DNA of 64,000 nucleotides, from contig NZ_JNYY01000019.1 in assembly GCF_000716785.1 (NCBI RefSeq), positions 101,630 through 165,629 of the forward strand, in the 5' to 3' direction. The position numbers and the translations under genes were made by a program. Under the pieces are notes generated by a model. That model saw nothing but the letters and a program-made list of their open reading frames with translations, made no database searches and had not been told where the DNA came from. Source of the stretch: Amycolatopsis vancoresmycina (GTDB lineage Bacteria; Actinomycetota; Actinomycetes; Mycobacteriales; Pseudonocardiaceae). Positions 29,963 through 37,520 of the stretch are shown here, one piece after another. Every line of letters begins with the position of its first letter. Position 1 is the first letter of the stretch.

Positions 29963-29971
29963 GGAGCTCCC

Positions 29972-30940
29972 ATGAAGCGGATCGCCCTGCTGGTGCTGTC
30001 CGTCGTCCTGCTGGCCGCCGGGGTGACGCCCGCCCAGGCGAGCCCGGCCGTGGCCGACGACGGCGCGAAGGTCGTCCAGGAGACCTGGCTGGACGCCCGG
30101 ACCGTCGACCTGCAGATCAGTTCCCCGGCGCTCGGCACGACCGGGATGGTCCGGGTGATCGTGCCGTCCGGCTGGGCCGCGCAGCCCGCGCGGACCTGGC
30201 CCGTGCTGTACCTGCTGCACGGCTGCTGCGAGCCGGTCGACTACCGCTCGTGGGACCAGTTCACCGACGTCAAGGCGTTCACCGCGGCCAAGGACGCGCT
30301 GGTCGTGATGCCGACCGACGGTCCGGCGGGGATGTACACGAAGTGGTGGAACTTCGGGCTGAAGAGCACCCCCGACTGGGACACCTTCCACACCGCCGAA
30401 GTGCGCCAGATCATCGAACGCGGGTACCGCGGCGGGACGCGCCGGGCGATCGCCGGGCTGTCGATCGGCGGGTACGGCGCCATGGCGTACGCGTTCAAGC
30501 ACCCCGGGATGTTCGGCGCGGCCGCGTCCTACAGCGGTGTCCCCAACACGCTCTACCCGGGCATCCCGGTGTGGATCATCGGCATCCTGGCCAGGGCCGG
30601 CATCTTCAACTACCTGAACCTCTGGGGTGATTCGTTCGGGATGCAGCCGATCTGGCAGGCGAGCAACCCCTACGACCACGTCGACGCGCTGCGCGGCACC
30701 GCGCTCTACCTCTCCTGCGGCAACGGGCAGACCGGGCCGCTCGACCCGCCGGGGCAGGCCGACGTCCTGGAGCCCTCGGCGCTGCTGTCGTCCCGCAGTT
30801 TCACCGACCGGCTGCAGGCGGCCGGCATCCCGGCGACCGTCGACTACTACGGGCCCGGCACGCACAGCTGGCCGTACTGGCAGCGGGCCCTGCACCAGTC
30901 CTGGCCGGTCCTGGCCGGCGCGCTCGGCCTCCCGGCCTGA
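29972..30940 (+). CDS. Secreted esterase, antigen-85/mycolyltransferase-like fold
   Basis: This 322-residue exported alpha/beta hydrolase has a signal peptide (MKRIALLVLSVVLLAAG, cleavage near AQASPA). The order of motifs follows the esterase D/antigen 85 family: VRVIVPSGW, VLYLLHGCCEPVDYRSW, IAGLSIGGYGAMAYAFKHP with nucleophile Ser164, an acidic residue after GNGQTGPLD, and GPGTHSWPYWQRALHQS with the catalytic His. In mycolate-making bacteria this family transfers mycolates between trehalose and the cell wall. Nine bp downstream of the carboxylase gene with GAGGAG before the ATG, it belongs to the same operon, so transfer or hydrolysis of the PKS lipid outside the cell is the likely job. Confidence 0.85.
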   Translation: MKRIALLVLSVVLLAAGVTPAQASPAVADDGAKVVQETWLDARTVDLQISSPALGTTGMVRVIVPSGWAAQPARTWPVLYLLHGCCEPVDYRSWDQFTDVKAFTAAKDALVVMPTDGPAGMYTKWWNFGLKSTPDWDTFHTAEVRQIIERGYRGGTRRAIAGLSIGGYGAMAYAFKHPGMFGAAASYSGVPNTLYPGIPVWIIGILARAGIFNYLNLWGDSFGMQPIWQASNPYDHVDALRGTALYLSCGNGQTGPLDPPGQADVLEPSALLSSRSFTDRLQAAGIPATVDYYGPGTHSWPYWQRALHQSWPVLAGALGLPA

Positions 30941-30969
30941 GCGGATCCCTTTCCCCGATGGAGGTTGTG

Positions 30970-32178
30970 GTGAAGCATGCCCGTTGTCGCGCCGTGCTTT
31001 CGGCGCTCCTGACCTGCTGCCTGGTGGCGCTGGGCGTCGCGGCCGCGAACCCGCCCGCCGGCGCGGCACCCCTGCTGCCCGGGCCGTTCGACGACTCCTT
31101 CTACACCCCGCCGTCCCCGCTGCCGGCCGGGAAACCGGGTGACGTCATCCGCTGGCGGCCCGCGGTGCCGCTGCTCAACGCGCTCAACGCCGACGCCTGG
31201 CAGGTCATGTACCTGTCGACGAACGCCCTCGGCAACCGGGACGCGGTGACCGGGACCATCCTCGTGCCGAAGGGCGCCGACCCGGCCAAGGCGCCGATCA
31301 TCGGCTACGCCGTCGGCACGCAGGGCCCGGCGTTCAAGTGCACGGCGTCGAAGGCGATGGAACGCGGCACGCTCTACGACCAGCCCGCCATCAACGACTC
31401 GCTGGCCAGCGGCTACGCGGTCGCGGTGACCGACTACGAGGGCTACTCGCCCTCGACCGTGCCCACCTACATCACCGGGCAGTCCATGGGGCCGGCCGTG
31501 ATCGACTCGGTGCGGGCGGCGCAGGACCTCCCGGCCGCGCGGCTGGCCAAGAGCGCCAAGGTGATCTTCCAGGGGTACTCGCAGGGCGGCGGCGGATCCA
31601 TGTGGGCGGGGGAAAAGCAGCCCACGTACGCCCCGGAGCTGAACGTCGTCGGCGTGGTCGCGGGCGGTGTCCCGGCCGACCTGACCGAGGTCGCCAAGGG
31701 GCTCGACGGGTACATCGGGTTCGGGTTCCTGGCCTTCGCGGCGGTCGGGCTCGACGCCGCCTACCCGGACCTGAGGCTGGATTCGTTCCTCAACGACACC
31801 GGCCGCCAGCAGCTGGCCGACGCCAAGAAGAACGCGTGCACCGCGGAACTGCTGCTGAACTACTCGTTCAAGAAGATCGGCGACTTCACGACGTCGAACC
31901 CCTTGGGCACGCCCGTCTGGCAGGCCCGGCTGGCGCAGAACAAGCTGGGCGCCCACCCGCCGCGGGTGCCGGTGTTCCAGTACCACGCGAGCACCGACGA
32001 GATCGTCAACACCCCGCAGGCGGAGACGCTGCACCGGGCGTACTGCGCGGCCGGCGTGCGTGAGCAGTGGACGACTTACCTCGCCGAGCACGCCAGCGGA
32101 ATCCTGGCCGGGAACGCCGACGCGCACCAATGGATCGTGAAGCGGTTCAACGGGGAAACCGCGCCGTCGAATTGCTGA
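30970..32178 (+). CDS. Secreted lipase (LIP family)
   Basis: An exported lipase of about 402 residues with a signal peptide (CRAVLSALLTCCLVALGVAAA, then GAAPLLPGPFDDSFY). The secretory-lipase motif FQGYSQGGGGSMWAGE carries the nucleophile Ser204; HASTDEIVNTPQ supplies the acid and AEHASGIL the His. GTG at 30970 has GGAGG 5 nt upstream; ATG at 30958 is an alternative. Four cysteines are placed as expected for disulfides in a secreted protein. It ends the lipid operon, and a 13-bp hairpin terminator follows. It may release or recycle fatty acids for the system. Confidence 0.87.
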   Translation: MKHARCRAVLSALLTCCLVALGVAAANPPAGAAPLLPGPFDDSFYTPPSPLPAGKPGDVIRWRPAVPLLNALNADAWQVMYLSTNALGNRDAVTGTILVPKGADPAKAPIIGYAVGTQGPAFKCTASKAMERGTLYDQPAINDSLASGYAVAVTDYEGYSPSTVPTYITGQSMGPAVIDSVRAAQDLPAARLAKSAKVIFQGYSQGGGGSMWAGEKQPTYAPELNVVGVVAGGVPADLTEVAKGLDGYIGFGFLAFAAVGLDAAYPDLRLDSFLNDTGRQQLADAKKNACTAELLLNYSFKKIGDFTTSNPLGTPVWQARLAQNKLGAHPPRVPVFQYHASTDEIVNTPQAETLHRAYCAAGVREQWTTYLAEHASGILAGNADAHQWIVKRFNGETAPSNC

Positions 32179-32184
32179 GGAAAC

Positions 32185-32223
32185 CGTGCAGGCCACCTCG
32201 GGAATTCCGGGGTGGCCTGCACG
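32185..32223. terminator. Bidirectional terminator between lipase and cutinase genes
   Basis: CGTGCAGGCCACC at 32185-32197 pairs perfectly with 32211-32223 (13 bp). It starts 6 bp after the lipase stop and ends 4 bp before the convergent cutinase stop. Confidence 0.85.
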
Positions 32224-32227
32224 GGAG

Positions 32228-32884
32228 TCAGGCTTTGCCCGCGACGAAGGCCGCGGCGTCGCCGGCCTGGTTGCCGTAGCTGAGGTGGGCCAGGATGTTC
32301 AAGCCGCCCGCCTGGCAGATCGGGTCGCCGTCGGCGCAGTAGTCCTTGGTACGGCTCTGGTACGTGCCGGTGACCGAACGGCCGATCGCGCGGATCGGGT
32401 TGCCGAACAACACGATCGCCGCGATCCGGGGCGCCAGGTCCGCCGGGATGGTGGCGACGATCGGGCCGCCGACGATCGCGCCGTCGCTGCTGATGCCGAT
32501 CGAGTTGTCGACGACGTTGGCGCCCTGCGAGTAGCCGGCCAGGACGAACCGCTGGGCGGGGCAGGCGGCGGCCTGCGACCGCACGTGGTCGACCAGGTCG
32601 GTGTTGCCGCGCTGCACCGACGCGGGCTCGCCGAGGTCGGCCGGGTAGTCGACGCGGTAGCCGCTCACCGACCGCGGGCGCAGCCGGTTCTGCACGGCCT
32701 GGAAGACCGGGTCGCCGACGATGATGCCGAGCGTGCCGGGTTCGCCCGTGCCGCGGGCCACTGCCACGTCGACGTCGGTGCACGCCGCGGCCGACGCCGT
32801 CGGCGCGGCCGCCACGGTGAGCCCGGCGACGGCGAAGCCGGCGGCGGCCGCGGCGGAAAGCAGGCGTTTCTGGGGAGCGCTCAT
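32228..32884 (-). CDS. Secreted cutinase-like serine esterase (Culp family)
   Basis: A 218-residue exported alpha/beta hydrolase. The signal peptide (KRLLSAAAAAGFAVAGLTVAAAPTASA) is followed by the cutinase motifs CTDVDVAVARGTGEPG (oxyanion loop, first disulfide Cys), FVLAGYSQGANVVDN with the nucleophile Ser, and DPICQAGG with the catalytic Asp and last disulfide. The His is in LNILAHLSYG. Members hydrolyse esters, phospholipids or cutin; in mycobacteria they act on envelope lipids. The start could be ATG 32884 or GTG 32887, since GAGG is 11 or 8 nt away. The 5' leader is long and highly structured. It is convergent with the lipid operon. Confidence 0.9.
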   Translation of the reverse strand: MSAPQKRLLSAAAAAGFAVAGLTVAAAPTASAAACTDVDVAVARGTGEPGTLGIIVGDPVFQAVQNRLRPRSVSGYRVDYPADLGEPASVQRGNTDLVDHVRSQAAACPAQRFVLAGYSQGANVVDNSIGISSDGAIVGGPIVATIPADLAPRIAAIVLFGNPIRAIGRSVTGTYQSRTKDYCADGDPICQAGGLNILAHLSYGNQAGDAAAFVAGKA

Positions 32885-32916
32885 CACTGATCACACCTCG
32901 TTGTGGGAAAAGGGGG

Positions 32917-32991
32917 TCGGCAAGCGCTTTCCGGTCAGCCGGAAAAAGGGGTCGACGCTTGCGGTGAATGCAGCGTCGCAGCGCTTGCCGA
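32917..32991 (-). other. Predicted three-way-junction structure upstream of the cutinase gene
   Basis: A perfect 12-bp closing stem (TCGGCAAGCGCT at 32917-32928 with 32980-32991) encloses two hairpins. One is TTCCGG-TCAG-CCGGAA (32929-32944) stacked directly on the closing stem. The other is CGACGCT with AGCGTCG (32953-32978). On the minus strand it lies 33-107 nt before the cutinase start and about 70 bp after the TetR stop. It could be a structured mRNA leader, a terminator for TetR, or a pair of regulator sites, since AAGCGCTT is a LacI-like core. Confidence 0.5.
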
Positions 32992-33062
32992 ACCCGGCAA
33001 GAGGTGTTTCCGATCCGGCCCGGGAATTGTCCGGCCGGTGACAAACAGTCCCGGGTGGACGC

Positions 33063-33740
33063 TCAGGTGACGCACTGCCCGGCGGGCTGCGGCCGGTCGA
33101 CGTGGTCCAGCAGCGCGGGGTCCAGGCCGCGCAGCGCGGCCATCACGAACCCGGTGGCCAGCTCGCCCGCGGCGATCGGGTCGAGCCCGGGGGAGTGGGA
33201 GACGTGCATCGCGGCTCGCCCGACGAGGCCCACCATCATCGCGGCGAGCAGGTCCGCGCTCGGGCCCACCGGCCGCCCGTGGGCGACCAGGTGGTCCCGG
33301 ATCTGGCCGAGCACGAGCGCGGCAACGGTGTCGGCCAGCGCGCGGCGCTCGTTCGACATCTCGTCGACGGCCGAGTCGAACATCAGCCGGAAGCTCTCCG
33401 GGTGCGCGCCGGCGTAGCTGAACATGGCCATCACCGCCCGCCGGACGCGCTCTTCCAGCGGGCGCGGGTCCGCGGTTTCGTAGGCCTGGACGACCCAGCT
33501 GCGCACCGCGGCCACCTCCCGGCTGACGGTGGCGCGGAACAGCGCCGCTTTGTCGCCGAAATGCGCGTAGAGGGTCGGCTTGGTGGAGTCGGCGCGGTCC
33601 GCGATCAGCCCCATCGTGGCCTGCGCGTAGCCCCGTTCGGCGAACACCGCGCGGGCGGCGTCGAGCAGTTCGTCGTCGGTGGGCCGGGCGGCCGGGCTGC
33701 GGCGGGGGCTGGATCGATCAGGAGGGCTGGGCCGGCTCAT
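33063..33740 (-). CDS. TetR-family transcriptional regulator
   Basis: This 225-residue repressor has a proline/serine-rich leader and then an HTH (DDELLDAARAVFAERGYAQATMGLIADRADSTKPTLYAHFGDKAALF). A C-terminal AefR-like ligand domain follows. It is divergent from the PucR-like gene. A palindrome 26-43 bp upstream of its start (33766-33783) is a likely autoregulatory operator. It lies next to the cutinase gene on the same strand but is separated by 178 bp of structured DNA. Confidence 0.86.
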   Translation of the reverse strand: MSRPSPPDRSSPRRSPAARPTDDELLDAARAVFAERGYAQATMGLIADRADSTKPTLYAHFGDKAALFRATVSREVAAVRSWVVQAYETADPRPLEERVRRAVMAMFSYAGAHPESFRLMFDSAVDEMSNERRALADTVAALVLGQIRDHLVAHGRPVGPSADLLAAMMVGLVGRAAMHVSHSPGLDPIAAGELATGFVMAALRGLDPALLDHVDRPQPAGQCVT

Positions 33741-33765
33741 GGAGGTGTACTGTACGGTCTCCCTG

Positions 33766-33783
33766 CTTTACTGTCAGGTAAAG
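33766..33783. promoter_or_regulatory. Candidate operator between divergent TetR and PucR-like genes
   Basis: CTTTAC-N6-GTAAAG is a perfect inverted repeat. The right part contains ACTGTCAGGT, which is echoed by ACTGTACGGT at 33749-33758 as a direct repeat about 20 bp apart. Confidence 0.5.
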
Positions 33784-33798
33784 CACGCTCCGTGATAT

Positions 33799-33847
33799 CC
33801 GGGGCTTCGCCCCGGGCCGGGGGCTCCGCCACCCGGACCCCCGAAAG
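33799..33847. repeat. REP-like hairpin element, copy B, intergenic
   Basis: This is the second copy of the 49-50 bp element found inside the mmpL gene. It starts CCGGGGCTTCGCCCCGG and ends CCCCC-GAAAG. Here it sits between the TetR promoter region and the ribosome-binding site of the PucR-like gene, the usual kind of intergenic location for such elements. Confidence 0.85.
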
Positions 33848-33881
33848 AGTTGCGATCGCCGTCCCCGGTGGAGGAACCCTG

Positions 33882-35075
33882 GTGTCCCGCGACAGTGCCC
33901 GGCAAAGCGTCCCGGCTCCCCCGGACGCCGGCGAGGAAGTTCTCCGGAGGAAAGAGCTGGCCGCGCTGATGCGCCCGGCGTTGCCGGGGCTGGCCGACGG
34001 GATCGTCCGCGAGGTCCTGCGGGCGGTCCCGGTCTACGCCCGGCCCGGCGACGGCGCCTACGGCCGGGTGACCCGCCACGGCGTCGAGTGCGCCGTCGAG
34101 CTCTTCGTGGACCTCGTCGAAGATCCGCAGGCTTCGCGCGAGCGGCTGTTCGAGACGTGCCGCCGCCTCGGCGCGGGCGAAGCGCGCGCAGGCCGGAGCC
34201 TCGACGACCTGCAGGCGGCCTACCGCGTGGGCACCCGGGTCGGCTGGCGCTGGATCATGCGGCTGGGCCGGCGGCACCGGCTGTCGTCGGCGATCATGGC
34301 GCAGCTGGCCGAAATGTTGTTCGGCTACGCGGACGAACTCGCCCGGATGTCGAGCCGCGGCCACCGCGAAGCCCGCGCGGAGATCGAGGGCACCCGCGCC
34401 GGCCTGCGACGGCGGCTGCTGCGGCTGCTGACCGGCCCGGGCACCGTCCCGGACGCCGTCCTGGCCGAGCTCGCGTCGGCCGCGGGCTGGCCGGTGCCCC
34501 GCGAAGCGGCGGCGGTCGCCGCCGAACGGACGGTCGGCACCGCGTGGGGGCCCGACGTCCTCGCCGACCTCGACCCGCCGCAGCCGTACCTGCTGCTGCC
34601 CGCCCCGGTGGCGGCGCGGACCCTGACCCGGCTCGGCACACGCGTCGCGGTCGGGCCCCCGGTGGGCCTCGGTGCGGCGGCGCACTCCCTGCGCTGGGCG
34701 CGCACCGCCCTGCGCCTGGTCGCGGACGGCGCGCTCCCCGACGCGCCGGTCACGTGGTGCGCGGACCACCTGACGGACCTGTGGCTGCTGTCCGACGCGC
34801 CGCTGGCCGAGCAGGTCGCCCTCCGGCAGCTGGCCCCGCTGGACCAGTTCCCGGACCGGACGCGCCGGCGGCTCGGCGAGACCCTGCTGTCGTGGCTGCA
34901 GAACGGCGGGAACTCCGAGAAGATCGCGGTGGCCCTCTCGGTGCACCCCCAGACGGTCCGCTACCGCGTGCGCCAGCTGAGACAGGCCTTCGGCGACCGC
35001 CTCGACGACCCGGAAGCGCGGTTCGCCATGCAGGCCGCGCTGCGGGCGTCCGGGTTCCGCTCGTCCGGAGCCTGA
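33882..35075 (+). CDS. PucR/CdaR-type transcriptional regulator (paralogue of the gene at 15464)
   Basis: A 397-residue regulator with the same plan as the protein at 15464-16705. The N-terminal helical sensing region includes RSLDDLQAAYRVGTRVGWRWIMRLGRRH, the middle is a degenerate GGDEF-like region, and the C-terminal HTH reads NGGNSEKIAVALSVHPQTVRYRVRQLRQAFG. GTG at 33882 has GGAGG 7 nt upstream; the open frame further upstream is antisense to the TetR gene. A REP-like element ends 22 bp before the ribosome-binding site. It ends 71 bp before the steroid-type operon, so it could regulate either side. Confidence 0.86.
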   Translation: MSRDSARQSVPAPPDAGEEVLRRKELAALMRPALPGLADGIVREVLRAVPVYARPGDGAYGRVTRHGVECAVELFVDLVEDPQASRERLFETCRRLGAGEARAGRSLDDLQAAYRVGTRVGWRWIMRLGRRHRLSSAIMAQLAEMLFGYADELARMSSRGHREARAEIEGTRAGLRRRLLRLLTGPGTVPDAVLAELASAAGWPVPREAAAVAAERTVGTAWGPDVLADLDPPQPYLLLPAPVAARTLTRLGTRVAVGPPVGLGAAAHSLRWARTALRLVADGALPDAPVTWCADHLTDLWLLSDAPLAEQVALRQLAPLDQFPDRTRRRLGETLLSWLQNGGNSEKIAVALSVHPQTVRYRVRQLRQAFGDRLDDPEARFAMQAALRASGFRSSGA

Positions 35076-35106
35076 CCTTCCGGCGGCCCGCCTGCTTGTC
35101 CCAAGC

Positions 35107-35120
35107 GAGAACATGTTCTA
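35107..35120. promoter_or_regulatory. KstR-like palindrome upstream of the SDR-echA20-ipd operon
   Basis: GAGAACATGTTCTA contains the perfect palindrome AGAACA-TGTTCT and fits TnnAACnnGTTnnA, the published KstR consensus, except at the first base. The same motif with one base changed is at 44327-44340. A second inverted repeat GCTTG-TCC-CAAGC (35094-35106) directly abuts it. Confidence 0.65.
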
Positions 35121-35146
35121 GTTTTGGGGCGGAAGGTGGTGTGCCG

Positions 35147-35914
35147 GTGAAGACCGATCTCGGGTTGGCCGGCGCCGTGGTGCTGGTCACCGGCGGCGTC
35201 CGGGGCGTGGGCAAGGGGATCACCGCGGTGTTCCTGGCCCAGGGCGCGCACGTCGTCACCTGCGCGCGGCGGGAAGCCGCGACCGAGGCGGAGTTCGTCC
35301 GGTGCGACGTGCGCGACGAAGAACAGGTTTCGGCTCTCGTCGGCGGGATCGTCGCCCGGCACGGCCGCCTGGACGTGGTGGTGAACAACGCCGGCGGGGC
35401 GCCGTACGTCTCGGCGGCGGACGCGTCGCCGCGGCTGCACGAGAAGGTCGTGCAGCTGAACCTCCTGGCACCGCTGCTGGTCGCGCAGCACGCGAACGCC
35501 GTGATGCAGCGGCAGGCGGCCGGCGGGTCGATCGTGATGATCTCCAGCGTGAGCGGGACCCGTCCGTCGCCGGGCACCGCCGCCTACGGCGCGGCGAAGG
35601 CCGGGCTGGACAGCCTCGCGGCCAGCCTCGCGGTCGAGTGGGCGCCGAAGGTCCGGGTCAACGCCCTGGACGTCGGGATGGTGCGGACCGAGCAGTCGCA
35701 CCTGCACTACGGCAGCGAAGCCGCGGTCGAGGCGGTGGGCAAGACCGTGCCGCTCGGGCGGCTCGCCGAGCCCGAGGAAGTCGGGGCCTGTGCTGCGTTC
35801 CTGGCTTCCCCGCTGGCTTCCTATGTGTCGGGGGCGACGTTGCGGGTGCACGGCGGGGGAGAGGTGCCGGCCTTCCTGGCCGCGGCGGACGTCAACCATC
35901 GGGAGGATTCGTGA
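35147..35914 (+). CDS. Short-chain dehydrogenase, Rv3549c-like, first gene of the HIP operon
   Basis: A Rossmann-fold SDR of 255 residues: the cofactor motif VTGGVRGVGKG, NNAGG, the catalytic Ser in MISSVSG, and the YGAAK catalytic Tyr-Lys pair. It probably oxidises or reduces a hydroxyl/ketone on a steroid-derived CoA ester. GTG at 35147 has GGAAGG 10 nt upstream; GTG 35141 is an alternative. It overlaps the next SDR by 4 bp (GTGA). The paired SDRs before echA20 mirror Rv3549c-Rv3548c in Mycobacterium tuberculosis; the exact substrate is not known. Confidence 0.85.
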   Translation: MKTDLGLAGAVVLVTGGVRGVGKGITAVFLAQGAHVVTCARREAATEAEFVRCDVRDEEQVSALVGGIVARHGRLDVVVNNAGGAPYVSAADASPRLHEKVVQLNLLAPLLVAQHANAVMQRQAAGGSIVMISSVSGTRPSPGTAAYGAAKAGLDSLAASLAVEWAPKVRVNALDVGMVRTEQSHLHYGSEAAVEAVGKTVPLGRLAEPEEVGACAAFLASPLASYVSGATLRVHGGGEVPAFLAAADVNHREDS

Positions 35915-36780
35915 GCGGGTTGTGCCGGGGCCGGGTGGTCGTGGTGACCGGGGCCGGACGCGGGATCGGGCGGGCGCACGCGCTGGCGTTCGCGGCCGAG
36001 GGCGCGTCGGTGGTCGTGAACGACGTGGACGCCGGCGCGGCCGCCGAAGTCGTCGACGCCATCGGTGACGCGGCGGTGGCCAACTCCTCCGACGTCGCGG
36101 ACTGGGCCGGGGCGAAGGAGCTGATCGGGACGGCGCTGGCGCGGTTCGGCCGGGTGGACGTGCTGGTCAACAACGCGGGGTTCCTGCGCGACCGGATGCT
36201 GGTCAACCTCGGGGAAGACGAGTGGGACGCGGTGGTCCGGGTGCACCTCAAGGGGCATTTCGCGCCGCTGCGCCACGCCGCGGAGCACTGGCGGGCCGAG
36301 GCGAAGGCCGGGCGCACGCCGCAGGCCCGGGTGATCAACACCAGTTCCGGTGCCGGGCTGCTGGGCAGCGTGGGTCAGGGCAACTACTCGGCCGCGAAGG
36401 CCGGGATCGCCGGGCTGACCACCGTCGCGGCCGCCGAGCTCGCGCGCTACGGGATCACCGTGAACGCGATCGCCCCGGCCGCGCGGACGCGGATGACCGA
36501 AGGGGTGTTCGCCTCGATGGCGCGGCCGGACGAAGGCTTCGACGCGATGGCGCCGGAGAACGTCTCGCCGCTGGTGGTCTGGCTGGGCAGCGAGGAGTCC
36601 GGCCACGTCACCGGCCGCGTCTTCGAGGTCGAAGGCGGGAAGGTCGCCCTGGCGCAGGGGTGGCGGCACGGCCCCGAGGTGGACAAGGGCGATCGCTGGG
36701 ACCCGGCCGAGCTCGGCCCGGTCGTGAAGGAGCTGCTCGAGCGCGCGCCCGAGCCCGAACCCGTCTACGGAGCGAGCTGA
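35911..36780 (+). CDS. Short-chain dehydrogenase, Rv3548c-like
   Basis: This 289-residue SDR resembles multifunctional-enzyme-2-type 3-hydroxyacyl-CoA dehydrogenases: VTGAGRGIGRAHALAFAAEGA, LVNNAGFLRDRMLVNLGEDEWDAVVRVHLKGHF, INTSSGAG and YSAAKAG (catalytic Ser, Tyr and Lys). The C-terminal extension (KGDRWDPAELGPVVKELLERA) is typical of this subgroup. GGGAGG precedes the GTG. It is the second gene of the operon and overlaps the neighbours by 4 and 1 bp. Confidence 0.86.
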   Translation: MSGLCRGRVVVVTGAGRGIGRAHALAFAAEGASVVVNDVDAGAAAEVVDAIGDAAVANSSDVADWAGAKELIGTALARFGRVDVLVNNAGFLRDRMLVNLGEDEWDAVVRVHLKGHFAPLRHAAEHWRAEAKAGRTPQARVINTSSGAGLLGSVGQGNYSAAKAGIAGLTTVAAAELARYGITVNAIAPAARTRMTEGVFASMARPDEGFDAMAPENVSPLVVWLGSEESGHVTGRVFEVEGGKVALAQGWRHGPEVDKGDRWDPAELGPVVKELLERAPEPEPVYGAS

Positions 36781-37520
36781 TGGGCATCCTGACCAAGCGC
36801 GACGGCCACATCGAGGTCGTCACCGTCGACTTCCCGCCGGTCAACGCGCTGCCCGTGCGGGGCTGGTTCGACCTGGCCGACGCGCTCACCCAGGCGGGCC
36901 GCGACCCGGACGTGCACGTGGTCGTCCTCCGCGCGGAAGGCCGCGGCTTCAACGCCGGCGTGGACATCAAGGAGATCCAGCGCACCGACGGCTACGACGC
37001 GCTGGTCGGCGCGAACCGGGGCTGTTACGCGGCTTTCGGCGCGGTCTACGACTGCGAGGTCCCCGTCGTCGCGGCGGTGCAGGGATTCTGCCTCGGGGGC
37101 GGCATCGGCCTGGTCGGCAACGCGGACGTGATCGTCGCGTCCGAAGACGCGACCTTCGGCGTCCCGGAGGTGGAACGCGGCGCGCTGGGCGCGGCGACCC
37201 ACCTGGCGAGGCTGGTGCCGCAGCACCTGATGCGCACCCTGTACTTCACCGCCCGCAAGATCACCGCCGCCGAGCTGCACGCGCACGGCTCGGTCTACCG
37301 GGTCGTGCCCCGCGCGGACCTCGACGAGGCCGCCCTGGACATCGCGCGGGACATCGCGAAGAAGGACCCGCGGGTCATCCGGGCGGCCAAGGAGGCCCTC
37401 AACGGCATCGACACCCAGCAGGTGCACCGCAGCTACCGCTTCGAGCAGGGGTTCACCTTCGAGCTGAACCTGCTCGGCGCGTCCGACGAGGCCCGCGAGG
37501 AGTTCTTGAATGGCCGATAA
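36780..37520 (+). CDS. echA20: Steroid ring-D-opening CoA hydrolase EchA20
   Basis: A crotonase-superfamily protein of 246 residues. Known EchA20 enzymes hydrolyse the ring D ketone of the bicyclic CoA ester formed late in HIP degradation. RAEGRGFNAGVDIKEIQ and GFCLGGGIGLVGNADVIVASEDATFGVPEVERGALG form the oxyanion and CoA-binding loops. The assignment rests on size (Mtb protein 247 residues) and on its place directly before ipdA and ipdB. The start overlaps the previous stop by one base; the end overlaps ipdA by 11 bp. Confidence 0.87.
   Translation: MGILTKRDGHIEVVTVDFPPVNALPVRGWFDLADALTQAGRDPDVHVVVLRAEGRGFNAGVDIKEIQRTDGYDALVGANRGCYAAFGAVYDCEVPVVAAVQGFCLGGGIGLVGNADVIVASEDATFGVPEVERGALGAATHLARLVPQHLMRTLYFTARKITAAELHAHGSVYRVVPRADLDEAALDIARDIAKKDPRVIRAAKEALNGIDTQQVHRSYRFEQGFTFELNLLGASDEAREEFLNGR

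Noticed and set aside
28172..31069. Minus-strand open frame of 965 codons across the PKS end, carboxylase and esterase
   Set aside because: It spans three well-supported plus-strand genes and shows no recognisable domain; low-stop-codon artefact.
33063..33740. This TetR gene as kstR2
   Set aside because: Its HTH and ligand domain do not resemble KstR2, and it is separated from the catabolic genes by the PucR-like gene.
35094..35106. KstR2-type operator upstream of the ipd operon
   Set aside because: GCTTG-N3-CAAGC has CTTG before CAAG with a 3-bp centre, the reverse of the published CAAG-N2-CTTG core; the KstR-like site next to it fits better.
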